8,994 bases of DNA, from NCBI GenBank assembly GCA_001800075.1, contig MGUR01000053.1, positions 54,498-63,491 of the forward strand, given 5' to 3'. The notes beneath the pieces were generated by a model. The model ran no database searches and was not told where the DNA came from. It saw nothing but the letters and a program-made list of their open reading frames with translations. Below are positions 1-6,888 of this stretch, one piece after another (the first letter of the stretch is position 1; every line of letters begins with the position of its first letter). Origin of the DNA: Elusimicrobia bacterium RIFCSPLOWO2_01_FULL_59_12. Its GTDB lineage: Bacteria; Elusimicrobiota; Elusimicrobia; 2-01-FULL-59-12. The translations under genes and the position numbers were made by a program.

Positions 1-126
1 GCCGACCGGATCCGCGAAACGCTGATCAACGAGTACCAGGTCGAACCGGGCCGGGTCATCGTGGCGGGCGGCCGCGTCGTCAACGGCCAGGCGATGAGCA
101 AAGCGGAAATCTCCATCACCAACTGA
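1..126 (+). CDS. C-terminal end of an OmpA-like / DUF748-like envelope protein (5' partial)
   Basis: Only the last 41 codons are in the window, open from base 1 to TGA at 124-126. The peptide begins ADRIRETLINEY, continues QVEPGRVIVAGG and ends AEISITN. This pattern (an Arg-rich helix, then a 'V-P-RV-V-G' strand, then a final 'AEISI' strand) resembles the last helix and strand of OmpA-like domains and of DUF748/AsmA-like proteins, which often end this way. Such proteins act in the periplasm or outer membrane. Its stop is one base from the ATG at 128, so it is probably cotranscribed and translationally coupled with the sensor kinase. The family call rests on a very short segment and is tentative; that this is a real coding end is more secure. 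Confidence 0.6.
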   Translation, partial: ADRIRETLINEYQVEPGRVIVAGGRVVNGQAMSKAEISITN

Positions 127-127
127 T

Positions 128-2137
128 ATGGAAAATCACGGAATAGCAAGGAAGTTCAGGGAAGGTCAGGAAGGAAAGGTGTTAATTCCTTCCCCGTCCA
201 TGCTGTTCCATGATCTTCCCTTTTCTTCCTTGTCTGAAAAGTTTCGCGCCGTTGCGCTCCGGCTTCCGCGCGGCAAATTGCTTTATAAGCTCATTGTGGT
301 CTTTATGGGCCTTTCCATTGTCCCCGTCATTCTGGCGGGATTTACGCTCATCCGGGTCAGCGACAGCACCATTCAAAAGGAAAGCCGCGGAGTCAAGATG
401 GGGATCGCCCAGAAGGTCGCGGGCAACGTGTCCGGTTACGTCGACAACGTCAAAAACATCCTCCAGGTGGTCCATAAATCCAGCGACTTTCTCACGATGG
501 ACCGCCGCCGCCAGAATGTGATCTTGAGCAATGTCATGAATGCCTATCCCATGTTCATGCGGATGGCGGTGGTGGACCTCTCGGGCAGGGAGATCGCCGC
601 GGTCAACCGGCTGGGCGGGGGGTCCGCCCGGGAAAGGCAGGGAAACGCGCAGGCGCTCCGGTCCATCGGTTCCCTGGGCGACTACATCAGTCCGGTGTCA
701 CGCTCGCGCGAGGGGTACCCGCGCATCACCATCGGCGTGCCGATCGAGCGCATCCCCGGCAGGCCGGTGGGCATCCTGCTCGGCGTGGTCAACCTGGTGG
801 ACCTGAGCTCCTTGATCAAAGACCTGGTGATCGGCAGACGAGGCTACGTCTACATCGTGGACATGAAGAAAAGCCAGCTGGTGGCGCACCCGGACGTGCA
901 GTCCCTGCTCAGTTCGACGCCGCCGTCCGAAGTGGCCGCGGCGCTGTTGTCACCGGCTGAAACCGGCGCCGGCGCCATCGAGTTCACCGACCAGGGCGGC
1001 CATCAATTTTTGAACACCTACGCGACGGTCCCGATCCCCCGCCTCAATTGGCGCGTGTTCGTGCAGCAGCCCACCGAAGAAGCGTACGAGGCCTCCTCCC
1101 GCATGCGATTCCGGATCACCAGCCTCCTGATCGGCGTGGTCCTGGTGACGTTGGTCCTGGCGGTCTTTCTCAGCAATGTTATCGTCAAACGGGTCAAAAC
1201 GCTGCAGGGGGCGATGGAGCTGGTGGGGGAAGGCCATTTCGATGTCCCGGAGGTGCCGTCCTCGAACGATGAATTTGGCGCGTTGACCGAAAAGTTTCTC
1301 TGGATGGCGCATTCGCTGAGAGACAAGACGCTGAGGCTGCTTTCAGCCCAGACGGAGCTGCAGCAGTGGAATTCCGAGCTGGAGAGCCGGGTGCAGGAGC
1401 GCACCCGGGACCTGCGGGAAGCCCAGGAGCGGTTGATCGCCCAGGAAAAACTGGCGGCCCTGGGACAGATGGCGTCGGTGGTGGGGCATGAACTGAGGAA
1501 CCCCCTGGCGGTGATGAACAACTCCGTCTATTTCCTCAAAACGAAGCTGGTCGGAGCCGCCGGTAAAACGGGGCTGGATCCCAAACTTGACAAGCACCTT
1601 CATATCCTGGAAACCGAGATCGTCAAATCCAACGCGATCATCCGCGATGTCCTGGATTTCTCCCGCAACCGGGCCCTGAACGCCTCCCTGCATAATATGG
1701 ACGAACTGGCGGAAAAAGCGATTGAGCGGATCCAGTTCCCCGCGGGCGTGGCGCTCCAGAAGTCCCTGGGATTGAACGGGACCCGGGTCATGGTGGACGA
1801 AGACGAGATCCGGCAGGTCCTGGTCAATTTGATGGAAAATGCTTGCCAAGCGATGACCTCTGGGGGTACGCTTGCTGTAGGCACAAGGGCCCAGGGGGAC
1901 ATGATCCAGATCGACATCGCGGATACCGGGTGCGGCATCCCGCAGGAGCATTTGAACAAGATTTTTGCCCCGTTTTTCACGACAAAAAGCCGGGGGACCG
2001 GGCTGGGCCTGGCGGTGGTGAAGAAGATTATCGAGCGCCATCACGGCGCCATCGACGTCCAGTCGCGTGTGGGGGAGGGGACCGTTTTCAGTATCCGCCT
2101 GCCCGTTCACCAGCCGGTGGAAGGGCAGACGGCGTAA
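128..2137 (+). CDS. dCache-HAMP membrane sensor histidine kinase (active-type)
   Basis: A 669-residue membrane sensor kinase that should detect a periplasmic signal and autophosphorylate on His. TM1 lies at about residues 51-76. A periplasmic dCache-like domain (about 77-325) carries the typical YVYIVDMKKSQLVAHPD segment near 240-256. TM2 is at about 329-353, HAMP at about 353-405, and a coiled coil at about 400-440. The DHp helix has GHELRNPL with phospho-acceptor H454. The ATPase domain is intact: N-box NLMENACQA (N567, N571), G1 DTGCGI (D599), F-box FAPFFTTK, G2 GTGLGLAV (623-630). The start is uncertain. ATG 128 sits one base after the upstream stop but has no Shine-Dalgarno. GTG 179 has AGGAAGG at 168-174. 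ATG 200 and TTG 230 are also in frame. Residues before about 40 are encoded by an imperfect palindrome and are probably not conserved. The next gene starts 23 bases downstream. Family assignment is secure; the ligand is unknown. Confidence 0.93.
   Translation: MENHGIARKFREGQEGKVLIPSPSMLFHDLPFSSLSEKFRAVALRLPRGKLLYKLIVVFMGLSIVPVILAGFTLIRVSDSTIQKESRGVKMGIAQKVAGNVSGYVDNVKNILQVVHKSSDFLTMDRRRQNVILSNVMNAYPMFMRMAVVDLSGREIAAVNRLGGGSARERQGNAQALRSIGSLGDYISPVSRSREGYPRITIGVPIERIPGRPVGILLGVVNLVDLSSLIKDLVIGRRGYVYIVDMKKSQLVAHPDVQSLLSSTPPSEVAAALLSPAETGAGAIEFTDQGGHQFLNTYATVPIPRLNWRVFVQQPTEEAYEASSRMRFRITSLLIGVVLVTLVLAVFLSNVIVKRVKTLQGAMELVGEGHFDVPEVPSSNDEFGALTEKFLWMAHSLRDKTLRLLSAQTELQQWNSELESRVQERTRDLREAQERLIAQEKLAALGQMASVVGHELRNPLAVMNNSVYFLKTKLVGAAGKTGLDPKLDKHLHILETEIVKSNAIIRDVLDFSRNRALNASLHNMDELAEKAIERIQFPAGVALQKSLGLNGTRVMVDEDEIRQVLVNLMENACQAMTSGGTLAVGTRAQGDMIQIDIADTGCGIPQEHLNKIFAPFFTTKSRGTGLGLAVVKKIIERHHGAIDVQSRVGEGTVFSIRLPVHQPVEGQTA
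145..235. repeat. Imperfect palindromic element at the 5' end of the sensor kinase gene
   Basis: Bases 145-167 are an imperfect inverted copy of 212-235, with CAAGGAAG, AGGGAAG and similar words facing CTTCCTTG and CTTCCCT. Inside, GGAAGGAA (169-176) pairs exactly with TTCCTTCC (186-193) around a nine-base loop. The right side has about 18 extra bases (194-211). The arms are made of short GGAAG-like words, as in the other hairpins of the window. It lies within the predicted first 36 codons of the kinase, before TM1, so it either supplies a non-conserved N-terminus or is intergenic with the true start downstream. Confidence 0.55.
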
Positions 2138-2160
2138 AGGGACACCGGAAAGAGGTTAAC

Positions 2161-3324
2161 ATGTCACAAACGAATGAACTCTACTCGCGAATAGAATCGG
2201 GCGCGCCCTGGGTGCTTCTGGTGGATGACGACGTCAACATCTTGGAGACCGCCAAAGACATCCTCGAAGAGGCCCGGTACGCGGTCGATACCGCCGCGAC
2301 GGGCGCGGCGGCCCTGAAGCTTCTGAATGAGAAGCAATTCAACATCGTGGTCGTCGATTTTCAGCTTCCGGACATCACCGGTCTGGAGCTGGCGCGGAAA
2401 GTGCGGGAGCAGAACGAGCATACCTGCGTCATTCTCATGACGGGCCATGCCTCTCTGGAGATGGCGGTCAAGGCGATCCAGGAGGCGGTCTATGACTACC
2501 TGATCAAGCCCGTCGACCCGGCCCAGCTCCAGCGCACCCTCGAAAAAGCGCTGGAAAAACAGCGCCTCAGCCTGGAGAACAAGCAGCTGCTTGACGATCT
2601 CCGGGAAACCAATGAAACGATCGCCAAGCTCGACCTCTTGAAATCCAAGATGCTGACGGTGATGTCGCACGACCTCCGGACGCCGCTGTCCAGCATCCGC
2701 GGGTATTCCGAGCTGTTGAAGTCCGGGGTGAAGGGCAAGCTGACGGAGGCCCAGAAAAAAATCCTCGACGTGGCGATCCAGGAGTCCGACCACATGAACG
2801 GGTTGATCGGCGATTTGCTCGACCTGGCCAGCATCGACGCCGGCCGCCTGAATCTCGAGACCCGGCAGGTGCTCTTTGAGGACGTGATGAGCAAAGTGGC
2901 GCCGCGGGTCCGGCTGCCGTCCGAGATGAAGGAGATCCCCGTCGATGTGACCGTGTCCGCCGGCAAGGCGAAGGTCGACGTCGACCTGAGCCGGATGGTC
3001 CAGGTGTTGTCCAATTTGATCCGCAGCGCGATCAAGCAGGCGCCGCGGGGCGGCCGCGTGTTCGTCAACGCCGTCGAAAAAGAAAGCATGATTGAAATGA
3101 CGGTCAGCCACGCCGGCCAGGGCTTTACCCCGGAACAGCTGAAATCCCTGCTTTCCACCGACCACGCCGCCGCCGAGTCCAACGGGTCCCAGCAGGATGG
3201 GTTTCGCATCGGGTTCGCGATCGCGCGGGAAATCTTCCGCGCGCACGGCGGCGAAATCGGGGCGGAAAGCGCGGGCATCGACAAGGGAACGACGTTCCGG
3301 CTGCGCTTGCCGGTCGTGAAATAG
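2161..3324 (+). CDS. Receiver-DHp-HATPase protein with degenerate ATP-binding domain (probable pseudo-histidine kinase)
   Basis: A soluble 387-residue protein with an N-terminal receiver domain, a linker helix and a histidine-kinase core. The receiver (about 17-130) has acidic residues D22-D24, phospho-acceptor D66 in IVVVDFQLPD, T94 and K116. A coiled helix (about 130-160) leads to a DHp domain with MSHDLRTPL: H170, plus T174 in the HDxxT position used for phosphatase activity. The HATPase fold is present (about 235-387) but its motifs are eroded. The second N-box Asn is S289 (NLIRSAIK). The G1 Asp is H317 (SHAGQG). The F-box is unrecognisable. G2 reads GFRIGFAI, with R349 replacing the central Gly. 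It therefore probably cannot use ATP and may act as a phosphotransfer or phosphatase partner of the intact kinase upstream. The start ATG has AGAGG at 2151-2155, five bases upstream. An upstream in-frame extension to 1843 overlaps the previous gene and is not used. Confidence 0.93.
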   Translation: MSQTNELYSRIESGAPWVLLVDDDVNILETAKDILEEARYAVDTAATGAAALKLLNEKQFNIVVVDFQLPDITGLELARKVREQNEHTCVILMTGHASLEMAVKAIQEAVYDYLIKPVDPAQLQRTLEKALEKQRLSLENKQLLDDLRETNETIAKLDLLKSKMLTVMSHDLRTPLSSIRGYSELLKSGVKGKLTEAQKKILDVAIQESDHMNGLIGDLLDLASIDAGRLNLETRQVLFEDVMSKVAPRVRLPSEMKEIPVDVTVSAGKAKVDVDLSRMVQVLSNLIRSAIKQAPRGGRVFVNAVEKESMIEMTVSHAGQGFTPEQLKSLLSTDHAAAESNGSQQDGFRIGFAIAREIFRAHGGEIGAESAGIDKGTTFRLRLPVVK

Positions 3325-3332
3325 GAGACGCC

Positions 3333-4970
3333 ATGTTGATTCGAAAACTTAAGATTCTCTACTACCAATACTCCTTCTGGTTTGTGGTGAGCGCGGTCAG
3401 CGTCGTCCTGCTCGTCCTGAGCGTCGTCGGACTTCTGACCATGGATTCATTCTTTGCCCAGCAGCAGGTCGCCACCCTGCCTCTGGAAACGCTGAAGATG
3501 ATCGCGTGGTCGATCCTCTCCGCCCTGTTCTTCGCCAAGATTCTTTATTCAGGACGGATGATGACGTCCTCTCGGAATCCCCGCATCAAAGCCTCGGACA
3601 TCCAGGTCCGGATGGACGATGTGATCGGTTTGAAAGAAGCCAAGCGCGAGGCCATGGAAGTCGTGGCGCTGATCAAAGACCACGCCAAACTGCGCCGGAT
3701 GGGCGGCCGGGCGATCCGCGGCATTTTGATGGAAGGGCCCCCGGGGTGCGGCAAGACCTATCTGGCCAAAGCGATCGCCCGGGAAGCCAACGTCCCCTTT
3801 TATTCGCTCTCCGGAAGCGATTTTGTGGAAGTGTTCGTGGGAGTGGGCGCGTCGCGCGTGCGGACGCTTTTTCAGATAGCCCGGAATCAGGCGTATATCA
3901 GCGGGGCCGCGATCATTTTCATCGATGAGCTGGATGCGGTCGGCCGCGCGCGCAGCTTCTCCTTTATGGGGGGGCAGGAGCATGACAGCACCTTGAACCA
4001 GCTGCTGGTGAATATGGACGGGCTGGCGGATGAAAAAGGCGGCAACGTCATCGTGATCGGCGCCACCAACGCGGCGGAAAGCACCCTGGATCCGGCCTTG
4101 CTCCGGCCGGGACGGTTTGACCGGAAAATCATGATCAGCCGCCCCAAGCTGAGCGACCGTGAAGAACTTTTCCGGTATTACCTCCGGAAGATCAAGTTTG
4201 ACGCCTCTCTGGATATCCCGCGCCTGGCGCGGAAAACGGTCCGGAAGACCCCCGCCGATATTCAGAACATCGTTCAGGAGGGAGCGCTGGTGGCGATGCG
4301 CGACATGCGGGACGAGGTGACCTACAAGGATATCTCGGAAGCCATCGAGCGCGTGGACCTGGGCCAGCAGACCCATCTCGACCTCACCCCCGGGGAAAAG
4401 GAGCGCGTCGCGTTCCATGAGACCGGCCATTTGATGGTGCTCTACACCCAGCATCCCACCGACGACGTGTTTAAGGCGTCGATCAAGACGCGCGGGGGAG
4501 CGCTCGGCGTGGTGTACCACAACCCCCGCGAGGAGCTCTATACCCGCACGCGGGACGAGATCTATGCGGACATCAAAACGGCGCTCGCGGGGTTTGTCGC
4601 GGAGAAAATCAAATACGGCAACACCTCCACGGGGGCGTGCAGTGATTTCAGCAATGCGATGGCCATCGCGTCCGACATGGTGTGGGAGTACGGCATGAGC
4701 ACCAACGGGTTTATCGGGGATTATACCGTCCTCTTGAAGAATCCTGGCCGCGGCGGGGAAAGCCGGATCTCGGACAGTTTGAAAGACCATCTGAATTCGG
4801 AAAGTGAAAAGATCATGCAGCAAGCCGCCAAGGACGTCGAAGCGTTCCTGAAGAAAGAATGGAAGCTGGTCGAAGTGTTCGCCCGGGAGCTCCTCGAAAA
4901 AAGCGAACTGGATTACGATGAAATCGAGACGACCTTCAAGGCCCATGGGAAAGAGCGGGTAACGTCCTAA
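3333..4970 (+). CDS. FtsH-like membrane AAA+ zinc metalloprotease with minimal periplasmic loop
   Basis: A 545-residue ATP-dependent membrane protease of the FtsH/M41 family that would unfold and degrade membrane or cytoplasmic substrates. Two TM helices (about 17-37 and 56-73) are separated by only about 18 residues, whereas typical FtsH has a periplasmic domain of roughly 70 residues and 600-650 residues in total. The AAA+ module has Walker A GPPGCGKT (135-142), pore motif FVGVG (168-172), Walker B IIFIDELD (D198, E199), sensor N246 and SRH LLRPGRFDR with R258 and R261. The protease domain has HETGH (H362, E363, H366) and the third zinc ligand D438 in GACSDF, so it should be active. The start ATG follows AGGAG at 3323-3327, which overlaps the stop of the preceding gene. 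The short loop and the signalling neighbours suggest a specialised paralogue rather than the housekeeping FtsH; that is inference. Confidence 0.92.
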   Translation: MLIRKLKILYYQYSFWFVVSAVSVVLLVLSVVGLLTMDSFFAQQQVATLPLETLKMIAWSILSALFFAKILYSGRMMTSSRNPRIKASDIQVRMDDVIGLKEAKREAMEVVALIKDHAKLRRMGGRAIRGILMEGPPGCGKTYLAKAIAREANVPFYSLSGSDFVEVFVGVGASRVRTLFQIARNQAYISGAAIIFIDELDAVGRARSFSFMGGQEHDSTLNQLLVNMDGLADEKGGNVIVIGATNAAESTLDPALLRPGRFDRKIMISRPKLSDREELFRYYLRKIKFDASLDIPRLARKTVRKTPADIQNIVQEGALVAMRDMRDEVTYKDISEAIERVDLGQQTHLDLTPGEKERVAFHETGHLMVLYTQHPTDDVFKASIKTRGGALGVVYHNPREELYTRTRDEIYADIKTALAGFVAEKIKYGNTSTGACSDFSNAMAIASDMVWEYGMSTNGFIGDYTVLLKNPGRGGESRISDSLKDHLNSESEKIMQQAAKDVEAFLKKEWKLVEVFARELLEKSELDYDEIETTFKAHGKERVTS

Positions 4971-5825
4971 ATGAAAAGAAACGGCGTGGGGGACGTAGTG
5001 AACTTACCGAACTTTCCTATGGCCGAACGAAAGAAGTTCGGTAAGTTCACTACGTCCCCCCTGTCTTTGCTTGCCTTTTACTTTTTGTCGGTTGGTTTTG
5101 CGGCCTGCCAATTCAGGCCGAGCTATCCGTCGGATAAAACGGCCGGCGCGTTGAAAAAAATGTGCTCGAAGAACTACGGCTTGAGCGTCGAAGCGCGGCG
5201 CGCCGGCGACAGCCTGCAGGCCTTCATCTGGCGGGTGGGCATGATGCGCGCGGGGCAGGCGGAGATGCGCCCGGAGGCGGCCGAGGCGTTTGAACGGGCG
5301 CTTCTGTGCGCCACCCGCATCAGCCTGAGCACCGATGATCCGTTGAAGTTTCTGGAAATCAAGATGGTCGACGCCTTGACGGGCGCGACCGTCTCCCTGT
5401 TCCGGTTTGTTCCGGACATCAAGGATTCGATGTATTCCCGGTTCGCGGAGGAGGAGTACTTCAGCCGGCTGGTGCTGGAATTCGAGACCCGCCGCGACGA
5501 CCGGAAAAAGGAATGGAAAGAAGTCGACTGGGACCCGCCGATGACCATGCAGAAGTTTCTGGCCAAACAGGTGGTCTCCCGGCTCAAGCGGCGGGGGCCG
5601 CTGGGACTTCAGGCGCACGAAGATTTGTCCCGTCCCCAGACGCTGACGGTGGTGCTCGACAACTGGAACGTCATCGAAAAGCAGGGCGCCCGGCAGAAGC
5701 AGGATGTGACCGATTTGATGGAGCAAACGGCCCGGAAGGTGGTTCACGGCTACCGCTACACGGGGTTCCGGGAGTTCGTTTTGCAGAACCAGCAGGGCCT
5801 GGCGTTGAAACGAGGCGTGTTTTGA
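4971..5825 (+). CDS. Putative lipoprotein of unknown function
   Basis: I do not recognise this 284-residue family. A hydrophobic stretch, LSLLAFYFLSVGFAAC (31-46), ends in a lipobox-like FAAC, so C46 is the likely lipidated residue of a mature protein of about 239 residues. The mature part looks mostly helical and charged, with a second Cys in KKMCSKNYG and a tryptophan-rich patch WKEVDWDPP. No enzyme motif is visible. ATG 4971 directly follows the TAA of the protease gene. The other Met start, M17 at 5019, gives a neat signal peptide (MAERKKFGKFTTSP plus the hydrophobic core), but it lies in the loop of a perfect hairpin and has no Shine-Dalgarno. Zero spacing to the FtsH-like gene argues for one transcript and perhaps joint function at the membrane. 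Confidence 0.8.
   Translation: MKRNGVGDVVNLPNFPMAERKKFGKFTTSPLSLLAFYFLSVGFAACQFRPSYPSDKTAGALKKMCSKNYGLSVEARRAGDSLQAFIWRVGMMRAGQAEMRPEAAEAFERALLCATRISLSTDDPLKFLEIKMVDALTGATVSLFRFVPDIKDSMYSRFAEEEYFSRLVLEFETRRDDRKKEWKEVDWDPPMTMQKFLAKQVVSRLKRRGPLGLQAHEDLSRPQTLTVVLDNWNVIEKQGARQKQDVTDLMEQTARKVVHGYRYTGFREFVLQNQQGLALKRGVF
4988..5060. repeat. Perfect 27-bp inverted repeat inside the lipoprotein 5' coding region
   Basis: Bases 4988-5014 are exactly complementary to 5034-5060, giving a 27-bp stem with a 19-base loop. The arms contain GAACTT twice (GAACTTACCGAACTT), the short-word internal repetition seen in other hairpins here. The element starts 17 bases after the putative ATG, is read in frame as residues 6-30, and ends exactly where the hydrophobic signal core begins. 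The in-frame ATG 5019 is in the loop. In mRNA this stem would be very stable and could affect translation between protease and lipoprotein. Confidence 0.9.
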
Positions 5826-5832
5826 ACGGCCA

Positions 5833-5944
5833 ACGGCTTGAAGGCCAACGGCGTCCATGGCGAATAGTAAATGGATGAGCATGCCGCGCCTTGAAAATAA
5901 GCTCCTCGCGCCATTTACTATTTACTATTCACGCCGTAAGCCGT
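5833..5944. repeat. Interrupted palindromic element between lipoprotein and response regulator genes
   Basis: Nested inverted segments fill most of the 151-base gap. ACGGCTT (5833-5839) pairs with AAGCCGT (5938-5944), ACGGCG (5848-5853) with CGCCGT (5932-5937), and GAATAGTAAATGG (5862-5874) with CCATTTAC...TATTC (5911-5930). The right arm has the heptamer TTTACTA twice where the left has it once, so the arms differ by one 7-base unit. There is no clear promoter. A TTGAAA (5891-5896) with TACTAT (5916-5921) exists, but the 19-base spacing makes it weak. Confidence 0.7.
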
Positions 5945-5976
5945 AGTCTCCCTGGGAGGGGAGAAGGAGTCAGTGT

Positions 5977-6687
5977 ATGGCTGATGAAAAGAAGAATGGC
6001 AACGGGACCCTGGCGGTTTCCAAGGCCATGAAAAAGGACAAGGTCCGCCTGCTGTTGGCGGATGACCACTCCTTGTTCCGGGAAGGCTTGAAGGACCTCC
6101 TCGACGGCACCAGCCGCTTCGCCATCGTAGGAGAAGCCGCCACCGGGCCGGAAGCGCTCGACCTGGTGGAAAAGAAAAAGCCGGACATTGTGTTGATGGA
6201 CATCCGGCTCCCGGGCATGGACGGCATCGCCTGCACGCGGCAGATCAAGAAAACCCACCCGGACGTCACGGTGCTGGTGCTTTCCATGTACGATGACGAA
6301 TCGCACGTGCTGGAAGCCTTCAACGCCGGCGCCAACGGGTATCTCTCCAAGCTGCTCTCGGCGCAGGACCTGATCCGCGCGATCGAGACGGTCCATCAGG
6401 ACGGCTATCTCATCCCGGGGAACATCATGTCCCGGCTGATGGGCGGCCTCCGCAAGCTGGACCTGGCGGCCATGGAGGATTCCAACGGCGTCGTCACCAA
6501 GTCCGAGCTGCGGGTGCTCTGCTCCCTGATTCAGGGGCGGTCGAACAAGCAAATCGCCGACGAGATCTTCGTGTCGGAGAAGACCGTGAAGAACCACCTG
6601 AATCACCTCTTCAAGAAGCTGGGAGTCAAAAACCGGACCGAAGCGGTGGTCAAAGCCATCGAGCGCGGCCTGGTGTCAATGCAGTAA
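5977..6687 (+). CDS. NarL/FixJ-family response regulator (REC + LuxR-type HTH)
   Basis: A 236-residue DNA-binding response regulator. The receiver domain (about 22-140) has acidic pocket D29-D30, phospho-acceptor D75 in IVLMDIRLPGMDG, switch S103 (VLSM) and K125 (GYLSK). A linker leads to a LuxR/GerE helix-turn-helix (about 172-234), with TKSELRVLCSL, SNKQIADEIFVSEKTVKNHL and LGVKNRTEAV, as in NarL. All key residues are present, so phosphorylation-dependent transcription control is expected. AAGGAG at 5964-5969 lies seven bases before ATG, an unusually good site for this window. It follows the kinase-protease-lipoprotein genes on the same strand and may be the output of that cluster. The intervening 151-base palindrome means it could also have its own promoter. 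Confidence 0.95.
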   Translation: MADEKKNGNGTLAVSKAMKKDKVRLLLADDHSLFREGLKDLLDGTSRFAIVGEAATGPEALDLVEKKKPDIVLMDIRLPGMDGIACTRQIKKTHPDVTVLVLSMYDDESHVLEAFNAGANGYLSKLLSAQDLIRAIETVHQDGYLIPGNIMSRLMGGLRKLDLAAMEDSNGVVTKSELRVLCSLIQGRSNKQIADEIFVSEKTVKNHLNHLFKKLGVKNRTEAVVKAIERGLVSMQ

Positions 6688-6689
6688 AT

Positions 6690-6778
6690 AGCGAATGGAA
6701 GATGGTAAATAGTCTAGGAATGCTTCATTAAATAATCCTCGACTATGATCCATTCTCTATCCTCCATCTTCCATCGCT
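6690..6778. repeat. Palindromic element D (ATGGAAGATGG stem, TCTAGGAA core)
   Basis: Bases 6690-6705 are complementary to 6764-6778 with one bulged A. Inside, ATAGTC (6709-6714) pairs with GACTAT (6741-6746). The core has GTCTAGGAA (6712-6720) and TCCTCGAC (6736-6743) around a 15-base spacer. Both blocks recur exactly, in reverse orientation, in the hairpin at 7817-7902, so these are two members of one family. It begins two bases after the response regulator stop. Confidence 0.8.
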
Positions 6779-6790
6779 GGTCTGTCCAGA

Positions 6791-6882
6791 GGGGTCAGAC
6801 TAAAGGCGCATTTCCCGCCGCTGAGTCGCTGGCGGGTCCGCCGAAGCCTTAATGGCGGAAAATGCGCTTTTAGCCTGGCCCC
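6791..6882. repeat. RAYT/REP-type palindrome with GGGGTCAG ends
   Basis: Two 29-base arms (6791-6819 and 6854-6882) are inverted copies with 25 of 29 positions matching; all four differences are transitions. The outer end reads GGGGTCAGACTAAA on one side and TTTTAGCCTGGCCCC on the other, with a shared GCGCATTT centre. GGGGTCAG-ended palindromes are known in many bacteria as targets or relics of REP-associated tyrosine (Y1) transposases. No transposase gene is in the window, so this would be a non-autonomous copy. Confidence 0.75.
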
Positions 6883-6888
6883 CTTTTT
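6791..6888 (+). terminator. Possible intrinsic terminator for the response regulator gene
   Basis: The right arm of the palindrome ends in CCCCC and runs straight into TTTTTT (6884-6889 region) on the plus strand, about 100 bases after the response regulator stop. A GC-rich stem followed by a T run is the form of a Rho-independent terminator. The stem is far longer than usual and the 34-base inner region could fold separately, so this is a possible secondary use of a mobile repeat. Confidence 0.35.

Noticed and set aside
1843..2160. In-frame upstream extension of the receiver-pseudokinase gene
   Set aside because: It lies in another frame of the upstream kinase's ATPase domain; the ATG at 2161 has a good Shine-Dalgarno and gives a normal receiver start.
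2164..3246. 360-codon minus-strand open frame opposite the receiver-pseudokinase gene
   Set aside because: Its composition mirrors the plus-strand codons and it has no recognisable domain; the plus-strand gene is clear.
3549..4946. 465-codon minus-strand open frame opposite the FtsH-like gene
   Set aside because: It is a shadow of GC-rich coding DNA: the plus strand encodes a complete M41 protease with all motifs, and the minus translation is His/Arg/Pro-rich with no family pattern.
5891..5921. Possible sigma-70 promoter TTGAAA/TACTAT before the response regulator
   Set aside because: The 19-base spacing and overlap with repeat words make a chance match likely; it is mentioned only within the palindrome entry.
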